64,000 nucleotides of DNA from Geovibrio thiophilus (GTDB lineage Bacteria; Chrysiogenota; Deferribacteres; Deferribacterales; Geovibrionaceae), in the NCBI RefSeq assembly GCF_004087915.1, contig NZ_CP035108.1, positions 434,001 to 498,000 on the forward strand, given 5' to 3'. Below are positions 50,680 through 59,900 of this stretch, piece after piece. Each line of letters begins with the position of its first letter. The first letter of the stretch is position 1. Position numbers and translations under genes: made by a program. The notes under the pieces are model-generated. The model saw nothing but the letters and a program-made list of their open reading frames with translations, did no database searches and was not told the DNA's origin.

Positions 50680-51591
50680 TTGAGTGTGAGACAGGCGATA
50701 CAAATCAGGGAGGATGCGTTTCGCCCCCGTCCGTTTTTAAAATGGGCAGGCGGCAAAAGTAAACTCATTCCTCAGCTTGAACCGTTTTTCCCCAAAAAGA
50801 GAACGGTTTACTTTGAACCCTTCATAGGCGGCGGCGCGGTTTTTCTCCACCTTGCGGCGAAGGGGCTCATAAAAAAAGCGTTCCTCAATGATCTTAATTC
50901 AGATCTTGCAGGTCTTTATTCAGTCATAAAATACACACCCGCAGACTTCATAGAATCATGCTTGGCTTTGTCCTTTGAATATCTTGCTCTGGATGATGTA
51001 GAGCGTGCTGAATACTACTACGATAAAAGAAAGCAGTATAACGCGGGAACAGGCTTTGAATCCGTAACCCGTGCCGCCGCAACGGTTTTTCTGAACAAAA
51101 CCTGCTTTAACGGTCTCTTCAGAGTGAACAGCAAAGGCGAATTCAACGTTCCGGCGGGAAGGTACAAGTCCCCCACCATAATCGATCCGGAAAATATATA
51201 CGCAGTAAGCAGAGCCCTCACAGAAACAGAGGCGGAGATTACCTGCGCCGATTTTAACGAGGCTCTTGATGGGGCTTCAAAAGGCAGCTTCGTATACTAT
51301 GACCCGCCCTACAGACCGCTGAACAAGACGGCGTGCTTCACAACCTATTCCACAGGCGGCTTCGATGACGGCGAACAGGTGCGTCTCGCTTCCTGCTTCC
51401 GAAAACTCGCAGACAGAGGCGCCGTGCAGATGCTCAGCAACTCCGACCCGAAAAACGCAGACCCCGCAGACAGCTTCTTTGAGGAGCTTTACGGGGGCTT
51501 CCGCATCCGCAGGGTTAAAGCCGCCCGCAATATAAACAGCAGCGCGGACAAACGGGGCTCAATCAGCGAGCTTCTGATAACGAATTACTGA
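50680..51591 (+). CDS. dam: Dam-type DNA adenine methyltransferase
   Basis: The protein (about 303 residues) has the SAM motif PFLKWAGGKSKLIPQL, FEPFIGGGAVFLHL and the catalytic YYDPPYRPL, the order of class alpha N6-adenine methylases such as Dam/DpnIIA (GATC specificity is usual). The TTG at 50680 is preferred because GGAG lies six bases upstream; TTG at 50653 would also be open. No restriction enzyme gene is adjacent, so it is an orphan methylase. Confidence 0.88.
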   Translation: MSVRQAIQIREDAFRPRPFLKWAGGKSKLIPQLEPFFPKKRTVYFEPFIGGGAVFLHLAAKGLIKKAFLNDLNSDLAGLYSVIKYTPADFIESCLALSFEYLALDDVERAEYYYDKRKQYNAGTGFESVTRAAATVFLNKTCFNGLFRVNSKGEFNVPAGRYKSPTIIDPENIYAVSRALTETEAEITCADFNEALDGASKGSFVYYDPPYRPLNKTACFTTYSTGGFDDGEQVRLASCFRKLADRGAVQMLSNSDPKNADPADSFFEELYGGFRIRRVKAARNINSSADKRGSISELLITNY

Positions 51592-51656
51592 CATTTCGCT
51601 TTCTAACCTCTTACTTTTCAATTAAGCTGTTTATAATAAAAATATAGGTTTGCAAG

Positions 51657-52116
51657 ATGGGTTTTAAAGCTGATATTCCTTATAATGATTTGCCTCTGCT
51701 TCCGCCTGATTCGGATATTGAAAGTAAAGACGTTCTGAAAAAAGCGATTACAGCCAACAAAGCGTTGGCAGAATTGAAAGGGCTGGGAAGCATGGATTCT
51801 TTATATGCTCGACGCTGTCGAAAAGTCTGCGCTTGATGCACGGAATAAAATACTCCTGATTAAAGAACTGATGTGCAAGGTTTCTGAAAGGGTTAAAAAT
51901 GAGACGCCAAAAATATATTCAAAAGACTTGATCGAAATACTGTTCAGGCAGCCTTACTGTAAAATTAAGTTTTTACAGGATGAAGGAGTAGGGAACAGGC
52001 AGACGGCATCATCGTATCTTAAGGAGCTTGAGGTGCTCGGAATTCTTGCTTCATTTAAACAAGGGCGGGAACTGTATTATGTCAATACTGATTTTTTGAA
52101 GCTTCTTGCAGAATAG
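51657..52116 (+). pseudogene. Fic-family gene with large internal deletion
   Basis: The frame from ATG 51657 encodes [19 protein letters not shown] then [12 protein letters not shown] and LAELKGLG, the N-terminus of Fic/DOC adenylyltransferases. It then shifts. From about 51791 a second frame reads [20 protein letters not shown] and continues to VGNRQTASSYLKELEVLGIL, the winged-helix C-terminus of the same family. The whole catalytic part (HPFxxGNGR) between them, some 200 or more residues in full-length relatives, is gone, and the join is out of frame. The surviving C-terminal frame (51805-52116) could still be translated as a DNA-binding peptide. Confidence 0.85.
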
Positions 52117-52209
52117 ATATGTTTGCCGAACAAACATATCATCTGGACATGTATAAAAAAGGCTTTTTTTTCGACATATCTAAAAAATATGTTTGTTTGG
52201 GAAACATAT
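52116..52209. promoter_or_regulatory. Pair of ATATGTTT palindromes behind the fic remnant
   Basis: GATATGTTTG / CAAACATATC (52116-52125, 52131-52140) and ATATGTTT / AAACATAT (52187-52194, 52202-52209) share the same arm. Half-site-like GACATGTAT and GACATATC lie between them. They look like protein-binding sites and start exactly at the stop codon of the fic remnant. Confidence 0.5.
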
Positions 52210-52283
52210 CATATTTTCAAGCCATTGTCAGAAAACTATCACTTATCCTTGCATTCGCTCAAATCAGAGTGTAAGTTAAACCA

Positions 52284-52373
52284 ACATCCGTGGGGGTGCT
52301 TGCCGGTTAAAAAGGGCAGGCTGAGAGAGTCCCCGTAACCTGATCCGGATAATGCCGGCGTAGGGAAACGGTT
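52284..52373 (+). ncRNA. TPP riboswitch (THI element)
   Basis: The conserved parts are all present in order: TGGGGGTGCTTGCC, GGGCAGGCTGAGAG, CCCGTAACCTGATCCGGATA and ATGCCGGCGTAGGGAAACG. These form the pyrimidine- and pyrophosphate-binding arms of the TPP aptamer. It precedes thiC by 110 bases and should reduce thiC-thiE-thiL expression when thiamin pyrophosphate is abundant. No clear terminator hairpin was seen, so control may be at translation. Confidence 0.96.
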
Positions 52374-52483
52374 ATCTTCTTTGGTCTTTTCGCTTAAGCT
52401 CTTTTCCCATTAATCCCTTGACGGAATATTATCGATGGTTCAAAAAAACTGATTGATGAATATTAATATACGCAGGTGATTTT

Positions 52484-53761
52484 ATGACTCAGCTTGAAGC
52501 AGCCCGCAAGGGCATCATTACCCCCGAAATGAAAAAAATAGCCGCAGACGAATTCATGGACGCCGAAAAGCTCATGAGCCTCATTGCGGACGGAAAAGCA
52601 GTTATTCCCAAAAATAAAAACAGAGATTTCGCACATGTTATGGGCATAGGGCGTGGTCTGCGCACCAAGGTAAACGCCAACATCGGCACATCCGGCGACC
52701 GCCCGTTCATAGACTGCGAGCTGGACAAGCTCAAGGCAGCTCTTGACGCAGGCACGGACAGCGTAATGGATCTCTCCACAGGCGGCGACCTTGAGGCTGT
52801 ACGCAGGGCGATACTTGAGGCTTCCCCCGTTATGGTGGGCGCTGTTCCGCTTTATGCCGTTGCCGCCGAGCTTGCCATGGCTGACAAAAACACAGAGATG
52901 ATGGATCCCGAAGTTCTGCTGCGCAGCATAGAAAAGCAGTGCGAGCAGGGGATAGACTACATCACTGTGCACTGCGGCGTTACCAAGGAATCAGTCGCCA
53001 GAATGGACAGAACCGACAGAGTATGCGGAATCGTCAGCAGGGGCGGCTCAATCACCGCCAACTGGATACGCAGAAACGGTAAAGAAAACCCGCTTTACGA
53101 ATATTATGAAGATCTTCTGGATATAGCCTATAAGTATGACGTAACACTGAGTCTTGGTGACGGCTTCCGTCCGGGAGCAATTGCGGATGCCAGCGACAGA
53201 GCCCAGATAGACGAGCTTATCATTCTCGGTGAGCTTGCCAAAAGGGCAAAGGAGCGCAATGTTCAGGTTATCATCGAGGGTCCCGGGCATGTGCCCCTTA
53301 ACCAGATTGAGGCTAACATGACATTGCAGAAAACCCTCTGCGACGGCGCTCCTTTTTATATTCTCGGTCCTCTGCCCACGGACATAGCCCCGGGCTATGA
53401 CCACATAACCGCAGCCATAGGCGGAGCCATAGCGGGCGCAGCGGGGGCGGATTTCCTCTGCTATGTGACCCCCGCCGAGCACCTCTGCCTGCCGGATGAA
53501 AACGATGTGCGTGAGGGAGTTATAGCTTCCCGCATAGCCGGACACATAGCGGACATAGCAAAAGGCTACCCGGGAGCGATGGAACGTAATATACTTATGA
53601 GTAAGTACAGAAAAGAGCTTAACTGGGAGGGGATGTTTGCCCTTGCCATTGATCCGGTTAAGGCGAGAGAAAAATTTGAAAGGAACAGGGACGTTGATTC
53701 CTGCTCCATGTGCGGGAAATTATGCGCAGTGAAGATAGACAAAAAGCTGCCGACTATTTAA
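52484..53761 (+). CDS. thiC: Phosphomethylpyrimidine synthase ThiC
   Basis: The 425-residue radical-SAM enzyme has VMDLSTGGDLEAVRRAI, IVSRGGSITANWI, IEGPGHVPLNQIEANM and a C-terminal CSMCGKLCAVK (CxxCxxxxC cluster). It converts aminoimidazole ribotide to HMP-P. The ATG at 52484 has AGGTGA upstream. It is downstream of the TPP riboswitch and overlaps thiE by about 40 bases. Confidence 0.97.
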   Translation: MTQLEAARKGIITPEMKKIAADEFMDAEKLMSLIADGKAVIPKNKNRDFAHVMGIGRGLRTKVNANIGTSGDRPFIDCELDKLKAALDAGTDSVMDLSTGGDLEAVRRAILEASPVMVGAVPLYAVAAELAMADKNTEMMDPEVLLRSIEKQCEQGIDYITVHCGVTKESVARMDRTDRVCGIVSRGGSITANWIRRNGKENPLYEYYEDLLDIAYKYDVTLSLGDGFRPGAIADASDRAQIDELIILGELAKRAKERNVQVIIEGPGHVPLNQIEANMTLQKTLCDGAPFYILGPLPTDIAPGYDHITAAIGGAIAGAAGADFLCYVTPAEHLCLPDENDVREGVIASRIAGHIADIAKGYPGAMERNILMSKYRKELNWEGMFALAIDPVKAREKFERNRDVDSCSMCGKLCAVKIDKKLPTI

Positions 53762-54366
53762 GGCTTTACCTCGTTTTTGAGGAAGATATGCTCCTGATGC
53801 CGCTGGATGAGTTCATTCCGGCGGTGATTGAGGGCGGCGTAACGGCAATCCAGCTCCGCAACAAGGGGGCTGATCTCCGCCGGACGCTGATTAGCGGACA
53901 CAGGATTATGGAGCTCATAGAGGGCAGAGATATTCTGTTTGTGGTGAATGACCGCATAGATGTCGCGCTGACTCTGGGCGCTGAGGCTGTGCATCTGGGG
54001 ATAAAGGACATTCCCCTTGAAACGGCGGTAAGCACATGGGCTGAGATGGTTTACGGCTATTCCTGCAACTCGCTTTTGGATCTGGAAACGGCGGTGAACG
54101 GCGGTGCATCATATATCGGTGTGGGTCCGGCGTTTAACACTGATACTAAAAAAGATCTCCGTCCGGTTATCGGACCGGAGGGGATAAGACTTATAACGGA
54201 AAGAAGCCCGCTGCCCGCCATAGCCATAGGCGGCATAAAGGCTTCAAACATAAAAAGTCTCAAAGGCATGGGGCTCTCCGGCGTGGCGGTTTCTTCCGCC
54301 CTTTGCGCCTCGGGTGACCCTTACTGCGATGCCAAACTTATGCGTGAGCTTGCGGAGGAGCTTTGA
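53722..54366 (+). CDS. thiE: Thiamin phosphate synthase
   Basis: The 214-residue protein has AIQLRNKGADLRRTL, VVNDRIDVALTLGAEAVHLG, ASYIGVGPAFNT and AIAIGGIKASNI, all ThiE motifs. It joins HMP-PP and thiazole phosphate. The start is ATG 53722, or GTG 53710, both inside the end of thiC. It overlaps thiL by 4 bases. Confidence 0.95.
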   Translation: MRSEDRQKAADYLRLYLVFEEDMLLMPLDEFIPAVIEGGVTAIQLRNKGADLRRTLISGHRIMELIEGRDILFVVNDRIDVALTLGAEAVHLGIKDIPLETAVSTWAEMVYGYSCNSLLDLETAVNGGASYIGVGPAFNTDTKKDLRPVIGPEGIRLITERSPLPAIAIGGIKASNIKSLKGMGLSGVAVSSALCASGDPYCDAKLMRELAEEL

Positions 54367-55226
54367 AGGAATTTGCCTTTATCAAAAGCCTGAAAAACCT
54401 GAGCTCTGCGGACGGTCTCCATGGAATAGGCGATGACGCCGTGCTTACGGATGGTCTGCTGATCGCTAAGGATATTGTCGCTGAAGGTGTTCACTTTACT
54501 AAATACGCACCGTTACAGAATATAATTTTCAGGCTGTTCACAGCAAACGTAAGCGATATAGCGGCGATGGGCGGACAGGCGGAGAAGGCTCTTCTCGGTG
54601 TCGCCCTGCCCTCTACCCTGAATAAAGAGAAGCTCACTGAGGCAGTACGCTACGCATGTTCATACTATGACATAAAACTCATCGGCGGGGACACCACGTC
54701 TTCAATATCTCACTTTTTCGCATCCCTCACCATAATCGGCTCTCCTTCGGAGAATATCCTCACCAGAAACGGGGCGAAGGAGGGGGATGAGGTGTATCTC
54801 TCCAGACCGGTGGGCGGAGCTGCGGCTATGCTTGCCCGTGAGCTTGCGGGGGAGAGGGTTTACGAACACTATCTTTATAAAGCGGAAACGGAGCTTGGGG
54901 AGTATCTCGGCGGATTCGGCGTTAATTCCTGCATAGATATAAGCGACGGTCTGGGACGGGACGCTTCTCACATAGCCGAAGCAAGCGGAGTGCGCATTGA
55001 GCTTGATTCAAGACTTATTCCCGAATACGGAATCTCTGATGCCGTCAGCTCCGGTGAGGAATTTGCCCTCCTGTTCACCGTGCCCAAAAGCCGTGCCAAG
55101 GAGATGGAGGAACTCATCCACCGTGACCTCAAACGCCCTGTTTACCGCATAGGCAAGGTGAAAAAAGGGGCAGGCGTGTTCATGGACGGCGAGGATATTT
55201 CAGAAAAAGGGTGGGAGCATGGGTAG
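54363..55226 (+). CDS. thiL: Thiamin-monophosphate kinase
   Basis: The 287-residue protein has IGDDAVLTDGLLIAKDI, ANVSDIAAMGGQ, LIGGDTTSS and SCIDISDGLGRDASHIAEAS, the ThiL metal and substrate motifs. It makes TPP from thiamin phosphate, the last step of the pathway. The start is TTG at 54363. It ends the thiC-thiE-thiL operon. The 246 AT-rich bases after it hold no gene and may carry the promoter of the ATPase gene. Confidence 0.95.
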   Translation: MKEFAFIKSLKNLSSADGLHGIGDDAVLTDGLLIAKDIVAEGVHFTKYAPLQNIIFRLFTANVSDIAAMGGQAEKALLGVALPSTLNKEKLTEAVRYACSYYDIKLIGGDTTSSISHFFASLTIIGSPSENILTRNGAKEGDEVYLSRPVGGAAAMLARELAGERVYEHYLYKAETELGEYLGGFGVNSCIDISDGLGRDASHIAEASGVRIELDSRLIPEYGISDAVSSGEEFALLFTVPKSRAKEMEELIHRDLKRPVYRIGKVKKGAGVFMDGEDISEKGWEHG

Positions 55227-55472
55227 AATATAATGAAATTTCAATATACATCTTTGGTTTTGAAATAAACTCAAAACATCAACTTGACTTTTGATTTCAC
55301 CATTTATAAATATGTATATTTATTTGAATGATTTTGTATGTAGTTTTAATCTGATACAAAATATTATGTGTGACAAGTATATTAACATCGGTTAAACTTG
55401 ATATTGAGTAAGAAAACTTCCATTTATAATATATACTAGCATATCGCCAAAAGATTTAAGGGAGAATCAGGC

Positions 55473-56759
55473 ATGATCCAGAATCTCAAACTAAATAATG
55501 TTGGGCCAGCATCAGAAATGGCGATGGATTTTGGTAAAAGACTGAATCTGATTACTGGTGATAACGGATTAGGTAAAAGCTTTTTGCTTGATATAGTTTG
55601 GTGGTCACTTACACGTAAGTGGGCATCTGAAATTAATCCAAAACTGACCACAGGAAATAAAGCACGCCCCAGTTCCAAAGGTGAAGCGAAAATCAGTTTT
55701 TCGTTTGCTGCAAAAAGTAAAAAAAAACTTAGTTACGAAAGCATATTTCACAGAGAGGAGCAATCGTGGCTCGGAACACGTGGACGACCTGCTAATCCGG
55801 GTTTAGTTCTTTATGCCATGTCTGATGGAAGCTTTGCGGTTTGGGATCCCCATAGAAACTACTGGATTACCCGCGGTGGTGTGGATATTCAGGAACGTGT
55901 TCCTGCTTATGTATTCAGCCCCAAAGAAGTTTGGGACGGCTTGCAGGACGATCGAGGTAATTGGCTTTGTAACGGATTGATACGTGACTGGGCAGGTTGG
56001 CAAAAAGAAAAAGGTAAATCTTTTAAGCACCTCAAACAGGTCTTAAGTGTCCTGTCTTCTTCCGATAATGAAAAGCTTGAACCCGGTGAATTGGCAAGAA
56101 TAAGTCTTGATGATGTTCGTGATATTCCTACTATTCGTATGCCTTATCAAAAAGATGTGCCGGTTGTACATGCTTCGTCGGGGATCAGGCGAATCATTGC
56201 TCTGGCGTATTTTCTTGTCTGGGCATGGGAAGAACACGGAAAAGCTGCTAAACAGTTGGGTAAACAGTCTACTGCACAAATTACATTTCTTGTAGATGAG
56301 ATTGAATCACATCTGCACCCAAGCTGGCAGAGAAGGATTATTCCTGCGCTGCTTTCTGTTATGAAGGAATTAACAAAAAGTCCTGAGGTGCAGTTAATCA
56401 CTGCAACACATTCTCCTCTGATAATGGCTTCTGTTGAACCCTTGTTCGATGAAAATCAAGATGCCTGGTTTGATTTGGATTTTGAAAATGAAAAGGTTGT
56501 TTTACGTAAACGCGAGTATGAAAAACGTGGCAATATTGCAAACTGGTTAACTAGTGAGGCGTTTGATCTCCCCAGTGACAGGGGTGCAGTCGAGTATGAG
56601 CGTCTTGTTAATGAGGCATCGGAGCTTTTGAAACAAGTGCCACCATCAGAACAGCAAATAGAATCTATGAATGATAAACTGGTAAAGGCTTTGAACCCTA
56701 AGGATGATTTTTTATTCCGCTGGCGGGCTATCTGCTATAAGAAAGGATTGCTTAAATGA
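55473..56759 (+). CDS. AAA/ABC-type ATPase, Septu PtuA-like
   Basis: The 428-residue protein has a Walker A (LITGDNGLGKSFLLDI, residue 30), an ABC-like signature (VHASSGIRRIIALAYF), Walker B ITFLVDEIESHLHPSW and an H-loop TATHSPLIM. This is the OLD/AAA_21 layout. With an HNH-nuclease-like gene starting 4 bases before its stop, the pair resembles Septu (PtuA/PtuB) and retron-linked PtuAB defence modules. Base composition is lower in GC than the thi and rnj genes on either side. Other ATPase/HNH defence pairs are possible. Confidence 0.8.
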   Translation: MIQNLKLNNVGPASEMAMDFGKRLNLITGDNGLGKSFLLDIVWWSLTRKWASEINPKLTTGNKARPSSKGEAKISFSFAAKSKKKLSYESIFHREEQSWLGTRGRPANPGLVLYAMSDGSFAVWDPHRNYWITRGGVDIQERVPAYVFSPKEVWDGLQDDRGNWLCNGLIRDWAGWQKEKGKSFKHLKQVLSVLSSSDNEKLEPGELARISLDDVRDIPTIRMPYQKDVPVVHASSGIRRIIALAYFLVWAWEEHGKAAKQLGKQSTAQITFLVDEIESHLHPSWQRRIIPALLSVMKELTKSPEVQLITATHSPLIMASVEPLFDENQDAWFDLDFENEKVVLRKREYEKRGNIANWLTSEAFDLPSDRGAVEYERLVNEASELLKQVPPSEQQIESMNDKLVKALNPKDDFLFRWRAICYKKGLLK

Positions 56760-57358
56760 TACCAGTGACTCTTCAGCCTGAACCGGAGGATTTTAATAAA
56801 GAAGTTCGTCAGAAAGGACTTAAGTGGCTTGAGGAGAAGGGAATAGATCCTGCTTCCGCTCCGACGGAAGCATCCGAATTACCCAACTACTGGCGTCATT
56901 CCAATAAACAGCTTTGGGAGGCTTATTCAGGTATTTGCGCTTACCTTGCTATTTATTTTGAGTGGGGCACAGGGGCAAGCTCAACAGATCATTTCATAGC
57001 AAAATCTGAAAATGCTGGACAGGCATATGAATGGTCAAACTATCGTCTTTCATGTTTAGGTTCTAACCGGAATAAGCATAAATTTGACGATGTTCTTGAT
57101 CCTATAGGGCTGCATCCTGATACGTTTTTTATTAATTTTGTTTCAGGAGAAATTTACCCTAACCCGAGTTTGAATCCAGATGAACTTGCACTTGCTTATA
57201 AAACAATCAAGCGCCTGAAATTAGACAGTGCCGAAAATAATAAAATGCGTGCGGAACGTTATGGCACATATGTTTCTGGAGATTGCTCGTTGAATTTTCT
57301 TTTGAGCAAATCTCCTTTTGTATATGCAGAAATTGTCAGACAGAGGTTGACGATTTAG
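56756..57358 (+). CDS. HNH-nuclease-like protein, Septu PtuB-like
   Basis: The 200-residue protein has GICAYLAIYFEWGTGASSTD with HFIAKSENAGQAYEWSNYR and LSCLGSNRNKHK after it. This is the pattern of PtuB/TIGR02646-type HNH nucleases (CAYC...DHFxPKS...WxNLxxxCxxCNxxK). The cysteine pairs that bind structural zinc are reduced to single cysteines here (CAYL and CLGSN), while the catalytic DH and Asn are kept. It probably works with the ATPase in antiphage defence. Confidence 0.75.
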   Translation: MIPVTLQPEPEDFNKEVRQKGLKWLEEKGIDPASAPTEASELPNYWRHSNKQLWEAYSGICAYLAIYFEWGTGASSTDHFIAKSENAGQAYEWSNYRLSCLGSNRNKHKFDDVLDPIGLHPDTFFINFVSGEIYPNPSLNPDELALAYKTIKRLKLDSAENNKMRAERYGTYVSGDCSLNFLLSKSPFVYAEIVRQRLTI

Positions 57359-57467
57359 AACTGCCTGAAAACTGTCTCCCCCATTCTCTTCCCTTAACAT
57401 TCCTTGCCTTTTCATTTAATTGCGTTTACCTTAAAATATCCGTTATCCAGAGAAATTAAGGAGCAAG

Positions 57468-59108
57468 ATGAGGGCATCAGTTGCCGTACTCGGCGGAGTA
57501 GGCGAAATCGGCATGAATATGTATGTTTATGAGACCGAAGACACTGCGGTGATAATCGACTGCGGCGTAATGTTCGCGGACTACACCTATCCGGGCGTGG
57601 ATTACATAATTCCCGACTTTACATATATTCGTGAAATAGAGCATAAGCTTAAGGCGGTTCTCGTTTCCCACGGGCATGAGGATCATATAGGCGCACTGCC
57701 CTATTTCCTCAGCGAGTTTAATGTTCCCGTCTACGGCGGAAAGCTTTCTCTGGGAATACTCGCAGCCAAGCTCGGCTCCAAAAAAGAGAAGCTGAACCTG
57801 ATCTCCGTTGAGGCGAGAGAAACGGTAAAAATAGACGGCTTCTCCGTAACATTTCTTCCGGTGACTCATTCCATAGGCGATACTTTCGGCATTTATCTCA
57901 AGCACGGCTCATTCTCAGCGCTTCACTGCTCGGATTTTAAGATAGACTACACTCCCGTTTCAGGAGAACCCTTCAACGAGGATGACTTCGCTCCGCTCGC
58001 AGAAGGCGGGCTTACATGTCTTCTGCTGGATTCCACCAACTCCCAGAATGAGGGTTTCACCAACTCCGAATCATCCATAAAGGCGGAGCTTAAAGACATA
58101 ATGCGCAGCTCACCCGGGCGGGTGTTTTTTACCACGTTCTCCTCCAATCTGGACAGGCTCAGGCAGGTGATAGAAGCCGCCGAGGAGCTTGGGCGCAAAG
58201 TGGTTCTGGAAGGAACCTCCATAGAGCGTAATGTGGATATAGCCAAGAAAATAGGGCGTCTGGAGATACCTCCGAAGGCGGTTGTTCAGCTCTCCACCGG
58301 AAAAAAAATGCCGGACAACAAGATTGTATACATCATCACCGGATGTCAGGGAGAGACGCAGAGCACCCTCTACCGCATAGCCTCACGGGAGCGCAAGGAT
58401 CTGAAAGTAGAGCCCGGGGACACCTTCATAATATCATCAAGGGTTATCCCGGGAAATGAGAAGAACCTCAACAGGCTTATAAACCTGATCTATGAAAACG
58501 GCGGCGAGGTGATAGATGTAGCCGCACGCAAAATACATGTCTCCGGTCATGCTTCCAGAGGGGAGCTGACAAAAATGATGAACCTTACTAAGCCTTCGTA
58601 CCTCATACCCGTACACGGTGAGGAGATGCACCTTGCTCACATGCGTAAAACGGCGATGAAGACGGGGCTCTTTGAGCGTGAAAGCGTTCTGCCAGTTAAG
58701 GACGGCATGAAAGCGGTTTTTGAGGGCGGAAAGCTGGTAGCCGTTGACGATATACCCCACGGAGCTGTATATATTGACCTGCGGGGCAGAACCGTCATAG
58801 ACGAAGAACTGCTGAAGGATCGTAAAAGCCTTTGCAGAGACGGCGCGGTGTCTGTCGCGGTGCTTTACAGCCCGCTTTACGAAGCGCTTGAGACGCCCCC
58901 CGTGGTCAGGGTGAAGGGCTTCCGGATTGACGATCGCACAACATTTGAGCTCAGGAAGTACCTGAGCGATAACATGGCAAGCCTCATAGAGGAAGCGGGC
59001 GGGGATTACACCCTGCTTGAGGATTTTATTGAAAAACTCGTCAGACGTTTTTTCAGAAAAAGTATGGACAGAAGACCTGCCGTTTCGGTCGCTGTCGTGG
59101 AGGTATAA
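57468..59108 (+). CDS. rnj: Ribonuclease J
   Basis: The 546-residue metallo-beta-lactamase-fold protein has GGVGEIGMNMYVYE, VSHGHEDHIGALPYFL, HSIGDTFGIYL, then TFSSNLDRLRQVIEAA and HVSGHASRGEL, the RNase J / beta-CASP set. It degrades and processes mRNA from the 5' end or internally. It is followed directly by uppP and ftsK. AAGGAG lies just before the ATG. Confidence 0.95.
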   Translation: MRASVAVLGGVGEIGMNMYVYETEDTAVIIDCGVMFADYTYPGVDYIIPDFTYIREIEHKLKAVLVSHGHEDHIGALPYFLSEFNVPVYGGKLSLGILAAKLGSKKEKLNLISVEARETVKIDGFSVTFLPVTHSIGDTFGIYLKHGSFSALHCSDFKIDYTPVSGEPFNEDDFAPLAEGGLTCLLLDSTNSQNEGFTNSESSIKAELKDIMRSSPGRVFFTTFSSNLDRLRQVIEAAEELGRKVVLEGTSIERNVDIAKKIGRLEIPPKAVVQLSTGKKMPDNKIVYIITGCQGETQSTLYRIASRERKDLKVEPGDTFIISSRVIPGNEKNLNRLINLIYENGGEVIDVAARKIHVSGHASRGELTKMMNLTKPSYLIPVHGEEMHLAHMRKTAMKTGLFERESVLPVKDGMKAVFEGGKLVAVDDIPHGAVYIDLRGRTVIDEELLKDRKSLCRDGAVSVAVLYSPLYEALETPPVVRVKGFRIDDRTTFELRKYLSDNMASLIEEAGGDYTLLEDFIEKLVRRFFRKSMDRRPAVSVAVVEV

Positions 59109-59900
59109 ATGACAACGGGTATGGCTGTTCTGCTCGGGCTTATTCAGGGATTCACCGAGTTCCTTCCTGTGAGCAGTTCGGGGCACCTTGTGCTTGCCCA
59201 GTCCCTTATGGGCGGTTTCTCCCAGCCGGGGCTTCTTTTTGATACACTGCTGCATCTGGCGACTCTTTTCGCTGTTCTCCTTTTTTTCAGGGAGAGGGTG
59301 AAGAATCTCATGCTCGCCTTTTTCGGCATATTTTTTCAGCAGTACAGGATAGTCTACTACCAGAACAAGAACTTTCTCTGGGGTATAATTATAGCCAGTA
59401 TACCGACGGCGGTGATAGGTCTTTCTCTTGAAAAATCAGCGGAGCATTTCTTCACAACGCCCTCATTTGTGGGCTATTTTCTGATTCTGACTTCTCTGCT
59501 GCTCGTTTTTTCGGATAAGATGAAGCCGAGGGGCGAGCTCACTCTGCCCCAGTCTTTTATAATAGGCATAGTGCAGGGAATAGCCGTTATACCGGGCATA
59601 TCCCGCTCCGGTTCCACAGTCGCCGCAGGTCTTTTTCTCGGCGTAAAAAGGGAGGACATGGCGGAATTTTCGTTCCTGATGTCCGTTCCGGCGATATTCG
59701 GCGCGGCACTTCTTCAGGTGCGCCATTTGGAAACCCTGCCCACCGATCAGCTTCCCGCTTACGGCGCCGGAATGCTGGCGGCTTTCATAAGCGGGCTTTT
59801 CGCCATAAGCTTTATGGTGTATTTTATAAAGAAGGCGAACCTTAAGATATTCGCCCTTTACTGCCTTGTGCTGGGGATAACAGCTATAATATGGATGTAG
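59109..59900 (+). CDS. uppP: Undecaprenyl-diphosphatase
   Basis: The 263-residue membrane protein has GLIQGFTEFLPVSSSGHLVL near the start and GIAVIPGISRSGSTVAAGL in the middle, the two catalytic BacA/UppP motifs. It dephosphorylates undecaprenyl pyrophosphate to recycle the lipid carrier for cell-wall synthesis. It starts immediately after the rnj stop. Confidence 0.96.
   Translation: MTTGMAVLLGLIQGFTEFLPVSSSGHLVLAQSLMGGFSQPGLLFDTLLHLATLFAVLLFFRERVKNLMLAFFGIFFQQYRIVYYQNKNFLWGIIIASIPTAVIGLSLEKSAEHFFTTPSFVGYFLILTSLLLVFSDKMKPRGELTLPQSFIIGIVQGIAVIPGISRSGSTVAAGLFLGVKREDMAEFSFLMSVPAIFGAALLQVRHLETLPTDQLPAYGAGMLAAFISGLFAISFMVYFIKKANLKIFALYCLVLGITAIIWM

Noticed and set aside
51805-52116. A free-standing 103-residue winged-helix regulator
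   Set aside because: The matching Fic N-terminus directly upstream shows that it is the 3' part of a deleted fic gene. It may still be translated, so this is noted in the pseudogene entry.
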